Part shown: in pieces, positions 6,125 to 12,209 of the stretch
Layout of the letters: every line of letters begins with the position of its first letter
How positions within the stretch are numbered: position 1 is the first letter of the stretch
Assembly (NCBI GenBank): GCA_021787775.1
Contig: JAJYLK010000011.1
Location: forward strand, 1 to 12,209
Reading direction: 5' to 3'
Origin: Actinomycetes bacterium
GTDB lineage: Bacteria > Actinomycetota > Thermoleophilia > BMS3ABIN01
Length of the DNA: 12,209 nucleotides
The notes under the pieces: model-generated
Told to the model about the DNA's origin: nothing
Databases searched by the model: none
The model's input: only the letters and a program-made list of their open reading frames with translations
Position numbers and translations under genes: made by a program

Positions 6125-6213
6125 CCCCCTCTCCGATATATTTTCCAATAAGGTATTTATTCAACCCGTATCCAAACCCATGTCTGAGACGCTAGTAATA
6201 ACAGGAGCCTTCG

Positions 6214-6804
6214 TTGACTGAGAAGCGCGAGCTGGCCTCACTGGTCAAGCAGGTCCAGAAAGGTGACCTGGAGGCCTTCGGCCAGTTATACGACCGGTTT
6301 TATGGTCCGGTGTTCGCATATGTACTGCATCAGGTGGGCTCCCCCGCTGACGCGGAAGACATTGTTTCGGGAGTGTTCCTGGAGGCGCTGCAGAAGATAG
6401 GTGGATTCACCTGGCGCGGCGCCGGTTTCGGAGCCTGGCTTTTCAGCATCGCCCGCAACGATGTGATGGATCACTTCCGCCGGCAGGGAAGGTCAAGGGA
6501 GGCGGCGATCACGGAGCAGCATATGGAACTTCCATCGACGGAGAGAGTGGACAGCATCGCCGAGGCGGCCTGGAACGAGCGCCGTCTGCGCGAAGCGGTC
6601 TGGCAGCTGTCGGAAGAGCAGCAGCAGGTCGTCCTGCTGAAGCTGATGGTTAATTTTAGCAACAGCCAGATCGCCGCGGTACTCTCCAAAAGCGAAGGCG
6701 CGGTAAAAGCGCTGCAGCACCGGGCGCTCGAGAACCTGAGGAAGATCATGGAGCCGGGGGCGAAGGATGGAACCGCTCTCGTCGACAGGGAAAGCACAAT
6801 CTAG
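6214..6804 (+). CDS. ECF-type RNA polymerase sigma factor, BldN-like
   Basis: 196 aa with the two domains of an ECF sigma factor. Region 2 spans about 20-92 (AFGQLYDRFYGPVFAYVL, then ADAEDIVSGVFLEALQKIGGF and AWLFSIARNDVMDHFRR, the -10 recognition part). Region 4 spans about 127-178 (LSEEQQQVVLLKL, then the helix-turn-helix IAAVLSKSEGAVKALQHRAL). The FTWRG-x-FGAWLFSIARN segment resembles Streptomyces BldN. The start is TTG with AGGAG 6 nt upstream (6203-6207); no better start is near. The downstream gene begins 9 nt after the stop and encodes a DUF5667-type membrane protein, the usual place for the anti-sigma partner. Its targets are unknown; the divergent secreted gene is the first candidate. 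BldN assignment is from memory of motifs. Confidence 0.9.
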   Translation: MTEKRELASLVKQVQKGDLEAFGQLYDRFYGPVFAYVLHQVGSPADAEDIVSGVFLEALQKIGGFTWRGAGFGAWLFSIARNDVMDHFRRQGRSREAAITEQHMELPSTERVDSIAEAAWNERRLREAVWQLSEEQQQVVLLKLMVNFSNSQIAAVLSKSEGAVKALQHRALENLRKIMEPGAKDGTALVDRESTI

Positions 6805-6813
6805 AAGACAGAA

Positions 6814-7899
6814 ATGGCTGATATATCCGACATTTTAGATAGCAAGCTTAACGAAGCCCTGAGCGGCGGCGCCAGGGCGGCCGTGGACAGTGAGATGGCA
6901 GCGGCAGTGGCTCCGCTGGTGGAGCTGGGCTCCGCTCTGAGCGGCGCACTCAGGACCGGCATCCCGGCGCAGCCGCTGGCGGCGGTCAGGGAGAGCCTGC
7001 TTGTCAGGGCACAGGCCATCGTCAAGGATGCTCCCACGCGGCGATCCCGTTCCGTGCGGCGGCTGGTGCTGCGCCCGGCGGCTCTGGCCACGGTGCTGCT
7101 GGCGGCTTCGGCGGGCACGGCTCTGGCAGCCAATTCCGCCGGCCCGGACAGCGTCCTTTATCCTCTCAAGCAGGAACTCGAAAATGCCCGCAGCCTGATC
7201 GCGGTGCATCCCCTGGACCGCGCCGCCGTCAAGGCAGGCGACGCCGGCAAGCGCCTGGACGAGATCCAGGCAATGGTGAACAAAGACGAGCCCCAGTACG
7301 TAGGCAGCCTGCTGGCGGCTTACAACAGCGACATGTCCGAGGCCCAGTACCTGGTTTCGCAGGCGGCCGCCAGCGGGGACAACATCTCCGCCGTCACCGG
7401 CATGATCAATGCCACGCGCGCGCGGCACGATGCACTGCTGGCGCAGATCGCCGGCAAGGTGCCGGCTGACGTGCAGTCGATCATCAACCACGAAGAACAG
7501 GGTCAGGGCCAGATGAAGGGCGGCACCCCCGCAGGCCAGGACGGCCAGATGGGCAACGGCGCGCCCGCCGGCGGCATGCCTGGGGGCAACAGCGTCCCGG
7601 CCGGCAGCGCCTCCGGCGCCGGCAATAGCGGCATGTCCGGCAACGGTTCCGGGCAGATGCAGGGCGTCAGCCCCGCTATATCGCCGGAGCCGGCCAAGCC
7701 GGCTGAAAGCGGGATGGGGTCAGGCAGTCAACCGGCGGCGCCAGCGGCTCTGGCGCCTTCTCAGAGCAGTCCGCCGGCCAAGCCTGACAACAGCAACGGC
7801 GACAGCTCTGTTTCCGGAATGTCTGGCCAGCAGAACATGAGCTCCGGCTCCGGCGGCTCTTCCACGCCGGCGGGCGGCATGTCTGCTTCCCGCCGCTGA
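6814..7899 (+). CDS. DUF5667-type membrane protein, probable anti-sigma partner (RsbN-like)
   Basis: 361 aa. An N-terminal cytoplasmic part (1-83) rich in Ala/Leu helices is followed by one hydrophobic segment at about 84-107. After it comes the block PDSVLYPLKQELENARS (111-127), typical of DUF5667 proteins, and a helical domain to about 225. The last 130 residues are low complexity (Gly, Ser, Pro, Ala, Met, Gln), ending GGMSASRR. The layout suits a type II membrane protein with the DUF5667 domain and tail outside. Streptomyces RsbN, the anti-sigma for BldN, has a comparable layout as I recall. The ATG follows the sigma stop by 9 nt, with a weak AGAAGACAG upstream. No zinc-binding HxxxCxxC motif is visible. 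Anti-sigma activity is inferred from position. Confidence 0.82.
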   Translation: MADISDILDSKLNEALSGGARAAVDSEMAAAVAPLVELGSALSGALRTGIPAQPLAAVRESLLVRAQAIVKDAPTRRSRSVRRLVLRPAALATVLLAASAGTALAANSAGPDSVLYPLKQELENARSLIAVHPLDRAAVKAGDAGKRLDEIQAMVNKDEPQYVGSLLAAYNSDMSEAQYLVSQAAASGDNISAVTGMINATRARHDALLAQIAGKVPADVQSIINHEEQGQGQMKGGTPAGQDGQMGNGAPAGGMPGGNSVPAGSASGAGNSGMSGNGSGQMQGVSPAISPEPAKPAESGMGSGSQPAAPAALAPSQSSPPAKPDNSNGDSSVSGMSGQQNMSSGSGGSSTPAGGMSASRR

Positions 7900-8003
7900 G
7901 CCCGCACCGCCAGCCAGCTCATTTCTGCCGATTCTGAAGGAACCCTTTCTTTCTCCATGTTTCCCCCCGCCGCTTTGGCGGTACTGTATAACCAGCAGCG
8001 GGG

Positions 8004-8046
8004 AGGCCGGTTTTCAGGCGTAAGGCTGGTTTCCCGTCCCCGGCCT
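8004..8046 (+). repeat. Inverted repeat over the tatA promoter
   Basis: AGGCCGG (8004-8010) and CCGGCCT (8040-8046) are perfect 7-nt inverted arms 29 nt apart. The right arm ends on the T of the extended -10 element, so the pair brackets the -35 region of tatA. It could be an operator or a leftover stem after the DUF5667 gene; there is no U-tract for a terminator. Confidence 0.35.
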
Positions 8047-8054
8047 GATATAAT
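8027..8054 (+). promoter_or_regulatory. Extended -10 sigma-70 promoter of tatA
   Basis: TGATATAAT (8046-8054) is a perfect extended -10 (TG, one base, TATAAT). The best -35 is a poor TGGTTT at 8027-8032 with a 16-nt spacer, which is tolerated with an extended -10. The leader would be about 58 nt, leading to the GGAAGGAG box of tatA. It implies tatA is transcribed apart from the sigma operon. Confidence 0.7.
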
Positions 8055-8118
8055 GATTAACTGGTATTACAAGGCGGGCTTAACAGGGCTGTTTGTCCCA
8101 GCTCCGGAAGGAGATCCC

Positions 8119-8325
8119 ATGTTTGACGGCATACTAGCACCCCAGCATCTGATCATCATCCTGGTCATTGTGCTCGTGATTTTTGGCCCCAAGCGCCTCC
8201 CCGAGATCGGCCGCGGCCTGGGCAAGGGGATCCGCGAGTTCAAGGGTTCAATGAACGAGGTAATCGAGGGCGGCGACGACGCCAAGGAGAATAAAGAGGT
8301 AAAGAGCGAGTCCAAGAACTCGTAG
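8119..8325 (+). CDS. tatA: Sec-independent protein translocase TatA/TatE
   Basis: A 68-aa pore-forming subunit of the twin-arginine translocase, which exports folded proteins across the cytoplasmic membrane. Residues 5-21 form the short transmembrane helix (LIIILVIVLVIFG). It is followed by FGPKRLPEIGRGLGKGIREFK (22-42), the hallmark hinge and amphipathic helix, and a charged, disordered tail. The ATG has GGAAGGAG (8106-8113) 5 nt upstream, which decides the start; the frame is open further upstream but that part lies in the promoter. TatC is not in the window. It is convergent with hisC, 24 nt apart. Confidence 0.94.
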   Translation: MFDGILAPQHLIIILVIVLVIFGPKRLPEIGRGLGKGIREFKGSMNEVIEGGDDAKENKEVKSESKNS

Positions 8326-8328
8326 GTC

Positions 8329-8347
8329 CGGGGTGACCCGCTTTTTT
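8329..8347 (+). terminator. Intrinsic terminator of tatA
   Basis: Stem CGGG (8329-8332), loop GTGA (GNRA type), CCCG (8337-8340), then C and six Ts (8342-8347). It sits in the 24-nt gap between the convergent tatA and hisC stops. The stem is short (4 bp), but position and T-run fit. Confidence 0.7.
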
Positions 8348-8349
8348 AG

Positions 8350-9444
8350 TTACTTCAGCTCCGCAAGCTTCCCCAGGAATATTTCGTTCTCTTTTTCGGT
8401 GCCGACGCTCACACGGATGTAGCCCGGGCAGGCCAGCGGCCGGCCGGGACGGACGATCACACCGCGCTTCATCAACTCCTCCGGGACATCATCGGCCGGC
8501 ACCGCCAGACCGCTGACGTCGACCAGCATGAAATTGCTCTGCGTCTCGACACGGTCCAAGCCCAGCGCCGCCAGGCCGTCGTAAAGCTGGCGGCGGCCGG
8601 CGCGATTCTGGTCGCGCCGCTCCTGCAGCCGGTCTTCCAGGCTGAGCGCCTTTAGCGCCGCGGCCTGCGCCAGCATGTTGACGTTGAACGGCTGGCGCAC
8701 CTTGTCGACTGCCTCACTCACCTCCGGCGAGCAGATGCCGTAGCCGACGCGCAGGCCGCAGAGGCCGTAGATCTTGGAGAAGGTCCTCAGCACCGCCACG
8801 TTCGGCAACTGCCCCCGCAGCGCCAGGCCCACCTGCGAATCCGGCTCCTCCACGTATTCGTTGTAGGCTTCGTCGAGCACCAGCAGGCAGTCTTCCGGGA
8901 TGCGGGCGGCAAAAGCGGCTATGTCGGCATATGGCAGGTACGAGCCGGTAGGATTATGCGGATTTGTCAGGAAGACGATCCGCGTCCTCCCGGTGACGGC
9001 GCTAGCAAGCGCATCCAGGTCGTTGTCGAAGCCCGCGAGCGGCACCTTCACCGGCGTGGCGCCGCGCGCCCGCGTCACCTCCTCGTAGACCAGGAAGGTC
9101 GGATCGGAGAAGACCGCTTCCGCCCCGGGCTCAAGCAGGATCAGGCTCAGCCAGATAAGCAGCTCGCAGGAGCCGTTGCCAATGATCAGCTCCTCCGGCA
9201 TGACGCGGTATCGCTCCGCCAGCGCCGCCTTCAGGCCGCGACATTCGGAGTCAGGATAGCGGTTGAGGTCATTGTATTTTTGTGTGATCGTTTGCAGGAC
9301 CTCGGGGAACGGCGGCAGCGGCGACTCGTTGGAGGCCAGCTTGATGACGCTCTGCGGGTCGAGACCGTATCGCCGCGCCACCACCTCGATCGGCGCGCCG
9401 GCGACGTAGGGAGTGATGTTTTCCAGTTGGGGGATGAATTTCAT
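8350..9444 (-). CDS. hisC: Histidinol-phosphate / aromatic amino acid aminotransferase (HisC family)
   Basis: A 364-aa fold-type I PLP aminotransferase. Motifs: KLASNESPLPP near the N-terminus, RYPDSECRGL, NPHNPTG at 161-167, LDEAY (Asp191 contacts the PLP ring), and RTFSKIYGLCGLRVGYG with PLP lysine Lys224 and Arg232. SNFMLV and the C-terminal VRPGRPL-YIRVSVGT close the enzyme. Length fits HisC (350-370). HisC converts imidazole-acetol phosphate to histidinol phosphate, and Bacillus HisC also transaminates phenylpyruvate and hydroxyphenylpyruvate. Neighbouring aroH and the tyrA operon suggest an aromatic role here. The start is uncertain: ATG at 9442-9444 is preferred for its fit to the family, but it has only a weak ribosome binding site. 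A TTG at 9466-9468 would add 8 residues. Confidence 0.92.
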   Translation of the reverse strand: MKFIPQLENITPYVAGAPIEVVARRYGLDPQSVIKLASNESPLPPFPEVLQTITQKYNDLNRYPDSECRGLKAALAERYRVMPEELIIGNGSCELLIWLSLILLEPGAEAVFSDPTFLVYEEVTRARGATPVKVPLAGFDNDLDALASAVTGRTRIVFLTNPHNPTGSYLPYADIAAFAARIPEDCLLVLDEAYNEYVEEPDSQVGLALRGQLPNVAVLRTFSKIYGLCGLRVGYGICSPEVSEAVDKVRQPFNVNMLAQAAALKALSLEDRLQERRDQNRAGRRQLYDGLAALGLDRVETQSNFMLVDVSGLAVPADDVPEELMKRGVIVRPGRPLACPGYIRVSVGTEKENEIFLGKLAELK

Positions 9445-9530
9445 GGTTATCAAGTTTGTCGCTGCCAATGAATGTTATCACAGGACTTCAGGAAATCGCG
9501 CCGCTCCCCGGCCGGCCGGTTGCCCTCCCA

Positions 9531-9562
9531 TAAAAAAGCCGCCGCGACTGCGAAAGCGGGCT
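9531..9562 (-). terminator. Probable intrinsic terminator after aroH
   Basis: Minus strand, directly after the aroH stop: AGCC (9562-9559) pairs with GGCT (9540-9537), CGC (9558-9556) can pair with GCG (9545-9543) across a 2-nt bulge, then TTTTTT (9537-9532). The stem is imperfect, so efficiency is uncertain. It would make hisC a separate unit from scpA-scpB-rluB-aroH. Confidence 0.55.
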
Positions 9563-9564
9563 GA

Positions 9565-9942
9565 TTATTCCGGCAGGTCGGTGCGCAGCTGCCGCGCGTC
9601 GCGCAGGTAGGCGTGGCGGACCTCGTCCTTGGCCCTGGGCGAATAGGCGTGCATCATGATGCGGACGCAGCGCGCGACGGCGCCGGCTACGGGAATCTCC
9701 TGCGAGCAGAGCAGCGGCGTGTGCGAGAGGCCCATGTTGCGGGCCGCCACGGCCGGGAAGTCAGAGACCAGATCGGGCGTGGCGGTGAAGATGATGCTGA
9801 CGATGTCGCCCGGGTCGATATTGTTGCGCTGCATTATCTCGTAAAGCAGTTCGCCGGTGCGCTCGCGGATATCTTCCGGGGTATCGCTGTCAACAGTGGT
9901 CGCGCCACGCACGGCCACCAGGCGCCAGCCATCCTCCTTCAT
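9565..9942 (-). CDS. aroH: Chorismate mutase, AroH class
   Basis: 125 aa, the size of the trimeric Bacillus-type AroH enzyme. It rearranges chorismate to prephenate, the substrate of the TyrA encoded at 2708-3835. Active-site residues of B. subtilis AroH have counterparts at a constant offset: Arg12 (for Arg7, in VRGATT), Cys79 and Glu82 (LLCSQEIPV), Arg94 (CVRIMMH), Tyr112 (HAYLRDA) and Arg120. The ATG has GGAAGG 7 nt upstream. It lies 70 nt after rluB, in a GC-rich gap with no visible promoter. It probably shares the scpA-scpB-rluB transcript. This class usually lacks allosteric control, so feedback likely sits on AroF and TyrA. Confidence 0.96.
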   Translation of the reverse strand: MKEDGWRLVAVRGATTVDSDTPEDIRERTGELLYEIMQRNNIDPGDIVSIIFTATPDLVSDFPAVAARNMGLSHTPLLCSQEIPVAGAVARCVRIMMHAYSPRAKDEVRHAYLRDARQLRTDLPE

Positions 9943-10012
9943 CGGTTGTCCTTCCTGGCGGGCTCGGGCGCGCGCCGCCGGGCGGGCTCGACCCTGGCCG
10001 GTATCACTGCAT

Positions 10013-10735
10013 TCATCGCCTGTCCTTTTTCACGAGTTGCTGCAATGCTTTGACTTCATCTCCGGAAAGGGGCCGCGACGCCCCCGGCGCCAGGCCCTCG
10101 TCAGTTAACATAGCGTATCTTTTGCGGTGCAGCCGCACCACCGGATGCCCGACCGCCTCCAGCATCCGCCGCACCTGCCGTTTGCGTCCCTGATGGACGA
10201 TCATCTCCACGACGCTGCCCCCGGCGTGCCCGCCGGTCACCCGCGCTTCGGCCGGAGCGGTCAAGCCGTCTTCCAGCCGCAGGCCGCGCCGCAGCCGCTC
10301 CAGCTCCGGCTCACCCACCGTCCCGGCGACTTCGGCGAGATATACTTTATCAACCTCGAAGCGGGGATGCATCAGCCGGTGCGCCAGCTCACCGTCGTTG
10401 GTGAGGATGATCAGGCCGGTCGTATCCTGGTCGAGACGGCCCACAGGAAACAGCCTCGCGGCGCTGGGCACCAGGCTGACGACGGTCTGGCGGCCGCGGG
10501 GATCGGTCACCGAACTGACCGCGCCCGCCGGCTTGTTCAGCAGGTGGTATTCCAGCGGCTCCGGCTCCACCGGCCGGCCGTCGACGTAAACCACGTCACC
10601 CGGCGCGACCGTGGCACCCAGCACGCTCACCGTCTCGCCGTTTACCGCCACCCGCCCGGCAGTGATAAAATTCTCGCTCCTGCGCCGGGACGCCACTCCC
10701 GCACGGGCAAGATATTTCTGCAGACGTTCAGCCAT
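10013..10735 (-). CDS. rluB: rRNA pseudouridine synthase, RluB/RsuA family
   Basis: 240 aa. Residues 1-47 form an S4 RNA-binding domain (MAERLQKYLARAGVASRR, then GRVAVNG). The catalytic domain follows, with LLNKPAGAVSS and the motif VGRLDQDTTGLIILTNDG, where Asp102 is the catalytic aspartate. YLAEVAG and HQGRKRQVRRMLEAVGHPV complete the family signature. The enzyme isomerises a uridine in rRNA; RluB modifies 23S helix 80-type sites, RsuA 16S, and sequence alone does not separate RluB, RluE and RsuA here. The neighbouring scpA-scpB favours the Gram-positive RluB orthologue. It starts 47 nt after scpB and has only a distant GGAAG box upstream. Confidence 0.93.
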   Translation of the reverse strand: MAERLQKYLARAGVASRRRSENFITAGRVAVNGETVSVLGATVAPGDVVYVDGRPVEPEPLEYHLLNKPAGAVSSVTDPRGRQTVVSLVPSAARLFPVGRLDQDTTGLIILTNDGELAHRLMHPRFEVDKVYLAEVAGTVGEPELERLRRGLRLEDGLTAPAEARVTGGHAGGSVVEMIVHQGRKRQVRRMLEAVGHPVVRLHRKRYAMLTDEGLAPGASRPLSGDEVKALQQLVKKDRR

Positions 10736-10782
10736 CAGGTTTTAGTCTTCCATCCGAGCCGGAAAGCCGGCGCCCGCCTCGC

Positions 10783-11571
10783 CTACGTCCGCTTTTCCGC
10801 GGCCAGATGCAGCTTCTCCCGCAACTCTTCCACGTCTTCAGGCGTAGCCTCGAATCCCTCGATCGACGGCAGCGCCTCCAGGCCGGACAGGCCGAAGAGC
10901 TTCTCGAAGACGGCCGAGGTGCGGTAGCGGATGGCGCCGGTCTCGTCATGGCGCCCGGCCTCCCGCAGCAGGCCCTTGTCCACCAGCGTATTGACCACGG
11001 TGTCGGCGCCGACGCCGCGGATGCGGGCGATCTCCGGCCGCGTCACCGGCTGCAGGTAGGCGATGATCGCCAGCGTCTCCATCGCCGCCGGCGACAGCGA
11101 ATAATCGACCGGGCGTTCGCAGAAACGCTCGACCGCGCCGCGGGCCAGGTCGCTGGTCCGCAGCGCGTAGCCGCCAGCGACCTCGGCAAAGACGATGCCG
11201 CTGCTCTCCCCGGAGAACCGCTCGCGCACCGACTCCACCGCGTACACCAGCTGTTCGTCCGCCGCGCCGGTGACCTCCGCCAGCGTCTCCAGCGTCAGCG
11301 GCTCGGGCGAGATGAACAGCAAAGCCTCGATGTCACGCACGAGGGCCGCGGCGCCATCCTCCGGGTCGGCGCCGGTAAGTCCGGCGATGTCAGCGCCGGG
11401 CGCGGCCGCGGCTTCGAACCCTTCCAGGCCGTCCAGGTCGGCTTTCTCCACCGTGGCGCCCGCTATTTCGGCGCCCGCCGCGGCATCGTCCAGGCCGTCG
11501 CTCATTTCTTCCATATTGTCAATCAAATCTTCCTCGATGATATCTTCGTGGTTCTGGTTCTGGTTTTCCAT
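10783..11571 (-). CDS. scpB: Segregation and condensation protein B
   Basis: 262 aa, a winged-helix kleisin partner that dimerises and binds ScpA within the SMC-ScpAB condensin, which organises and segregates the chromosome. The conserved core starts near residue 77 (ALVRDIEALLFISPEPLTLETLAEV) and includes the FSGESSGIVFAEVAGGYALRT region, LSPAAMETLAIIAYLQPVTRPEI-RGV and DKGLLREAGR. The core length is normal. The extra N-terminal 75 residues are strongly acidic (many Asp, Glu), Ala-rich in the second half, and not part of the usual family. The ATG at 11569-11571 follows GGAGG (11580-11576) by 4 nt. A TTG one codon upstream would sit too close to that box. It begins 29 nt after scpA. Confidence 0.95.
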   Translation of the reverse strand: MENQNQNHEDIIEEDLIDNMEEMSDGLDDAAAGAEIAGATVEKADLDGLEGFEAAAAPGADIAGLTGADPEDGAAALVRDIEALLFISPEPLTLETLAEVTGAADEQLVYAVESVRERFSGESSGIVFAEVAGGYALRTSDLARGAVERFCERPVDYSLSPAAMETLAIIAYLQPVTRPEIARIRGVGADTVVNTLVDKGLLREAGRHDETGAIRYRTSAVFEKLFGLSGLEALPSIEGFEATPEDVEELREKLHLAAEKRT

Positions 11572-11600
11572 CAAACCTCCGTTTGTCCCGGCGGCCAGAC

Positions 11601-12209
11601 TCAGGCAATCAGCTTGCCGCTCTTCTGCGCCTCGTAGATGAGGATCTGGCCGAAAAGCTGCTCCTGCTCGACCTCGAGCTCGCCGGAATTGTACATCTCC
11701 AGCAGCGCGAAGAAAGTCACCGCCTGCGTCATCCGGTCGGCGTCGCCGACAATCTCGTCGAACGCTACCTTGGCGCGCTCCTTCACCAGCAGCCGGATCG
11801 CCTTCATCTGCTCCCAGACGTTGGCGGTGACCATCGTCATGTGGTCGGTCGTGATCCGGGGCGGCTCGGCCAGCAGCACGCCGATGGCGGCGGCCAGCTT
11901 CGCCGGATCGTGCCGGTGCGGTATCTCCGGCTCCTGGCGGCGCCTGACCTTCGGCAGCGGCGCGCTGCGGAAGTGCCAGTGACGCGTGACGTCGAAGCGG
12001 CCACGCAGCCAGGCGGCCGCTTCCTTGAATTTCTTGTAGGTGATCAGCCGGATGACCAGCTCTTCGCGCGCCTCCTCCGGCGTCAGCTCTTCGACTTCCA
12101 CCTCTTCCGGCCGCGGCAGCAGCTGCGCCGACTTGATCTCCATCAGCGCGCTCATCAGGATGAGGAACTCGCTGGCGGCCTCGAGGTCGAGCTCTTCCTC
12201 CTCCTCCAG
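11601..12209 (-). CDS. scpA: Segregation and condensation protein A, C-terminal part
   Basis: 203 codons of the kleisin ScpA; the N-terminal part that binds the SMC neck lies beyond the right edge. Near the visible beginning is EEEELDLEAASEFLILMSALMEIKSAQLLPRP, the classic ScpA segment after helix 2 (seen in two parts as ELDLEAASEFL and ALMEIKSAQLLP). An acidic linker and the C-terminal winged-helix region (VTFFALLEMYNSGELEVEQEQLFGQ) that contacts the SMC head follow. The stop (TGA, 11603-11601) is 29 nt before scpB. The middle contains a basic stretch PLPKVRRRQEPEIPHRH. First visible gene of the scpA-scpB-rluB-aroH transcript; its promoter is outside the window. Confidence 0.95.
   Translation of the reverse strand: MEEEEELDLEAASEFLILMSALMEIKSAQLLPRPEEVEVEELTPEEAREELVIRLITYKKFKEAAAWLRGRFDVTRHWHFRSAPLPKVRRRQEPEIPHRHDPAKLAAAIGVLLAEPPRITTDHMTMVTANVWEQMKAIRLLVKERAKVAFDEIVGDADRMTQAVTFFALLEMYNSGELEVEQEQLFGQILIYEAQKSGKLIA

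Larger units (their letters stand above)
5905..6213. other. AT-rich divergent intergenic region between the secreted protein and the sigma factor
   Basis: 309 bp without a gene and visibly richer in A+T than its surroundings. It holds two outward-facing GTAAC...GGCGCTT motifs, listed separately. Other elements: a TATAAT on the minus strand (5993-5988) with no good -35; an inverted repeat CCGAC/GTCGG (6013-6017 and 6031-6035); a plus-strand TTGTGA (6003-6008), 16 nt, TATAGA (6025-6030), a weak sigma-70 promoter candidate; and CTAC/GTAG arms at 6085-6100. No peptide is credible here. Confidence 0.7.

Noticed and set aside
7967..7981. CCGCC-GCTTT-GGCGG hairpin as terminator of the DUF5667 gene
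   Set aside because: The 5-bp stem is followed by TACTGTATAACC with no T-run. No convincing terminator is visible for this operon.
7957..8118. Longer tatA start upstream of 8119
   Set aside because: That part contains the TATAAT promoter and the ribosome binding site, and the TatA transmembrane helix begins only a few residues after the ATG at 8119.
1..12209. CRISPR arrays, tRNA or rRNA genes, insertion sequences, integrases, defence genes
   Set aside because: No regularly spaced repeats, tRNA-like cloverleaf, transposase motif or defence-gene domain was seen on either strand.

Overview
High-GC bacterial chromosome segment, most likely from a deep-branching actinobacterium (Thermoleophilia-, Rubrobacter- or Geothermincolia-like lineages are my guess). 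The grounds are the GC-rich codon use, TTG starts, a sigma factor resembling Streptomyces BldN beside a DUF5667-type membrane partner, and the order scpA-scpB-rluB / aroH-hisC / aroF-tyrA-aroA-cmk-plsC-ispH. Taxonomy is inference; no rRNA is present.

Layout. (1) 1-4870, minus strand: a tight operon transcribed from right to left, aroF (DAHP synthase), tyrA (prephenate dehydrogenase), aroA (EPSP synthase), cmk (CMP kinase), plsC (acyltransferase) and the first 16 codons of ispH. Spacings are 18, 0, 5, -8 and 49 nt. (2) 4871-5325, minus strand: a non-coding stretch holding an aroF leader with a promoter-like box and a terminator-like hairpin, a compact multi-hairpin RNA closed by a perfect 12-bp stem that runs into a U-tract, and a strong terminator for the gene upstream. 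(3) 5326-8325: a small secreted low-complexity protein (minus), an AT-rich divergent intergenic region, then on the plus strand a BldN-like ECF sigma factor, a DUF5667/RsbN-like membrane protein and tatA. (4) 8350-12209, minus strand: hisC, aroH (chorismate mutase), rluB, scpB and the C-terminal part of scpA.

How the genes work together. AroF makes DAHP, AroA makes EPSP, AroH turns chorismate into prephenate, TyrA oxidises prephenate to 4-hydroxyphenylpyruvate, and HisC can transaminate aromatic keto acids as well as imidazole-acetol phosphate. The window therefore holds most of the tyrosine branch, split by a sigma/secretion block. ScpA/ScpB (condensin partners of SMC), RluB (rRNA pseudouridine synthase), Cmk, PlsC and IspH are housekeeping genes.

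Most notable items: the unassigned structured RNA at 5002-5174, and a pair of outward-facing GTAAC...GGCGCTT motifs in the divergent region, which look like promoters for the sigma factor in this window.
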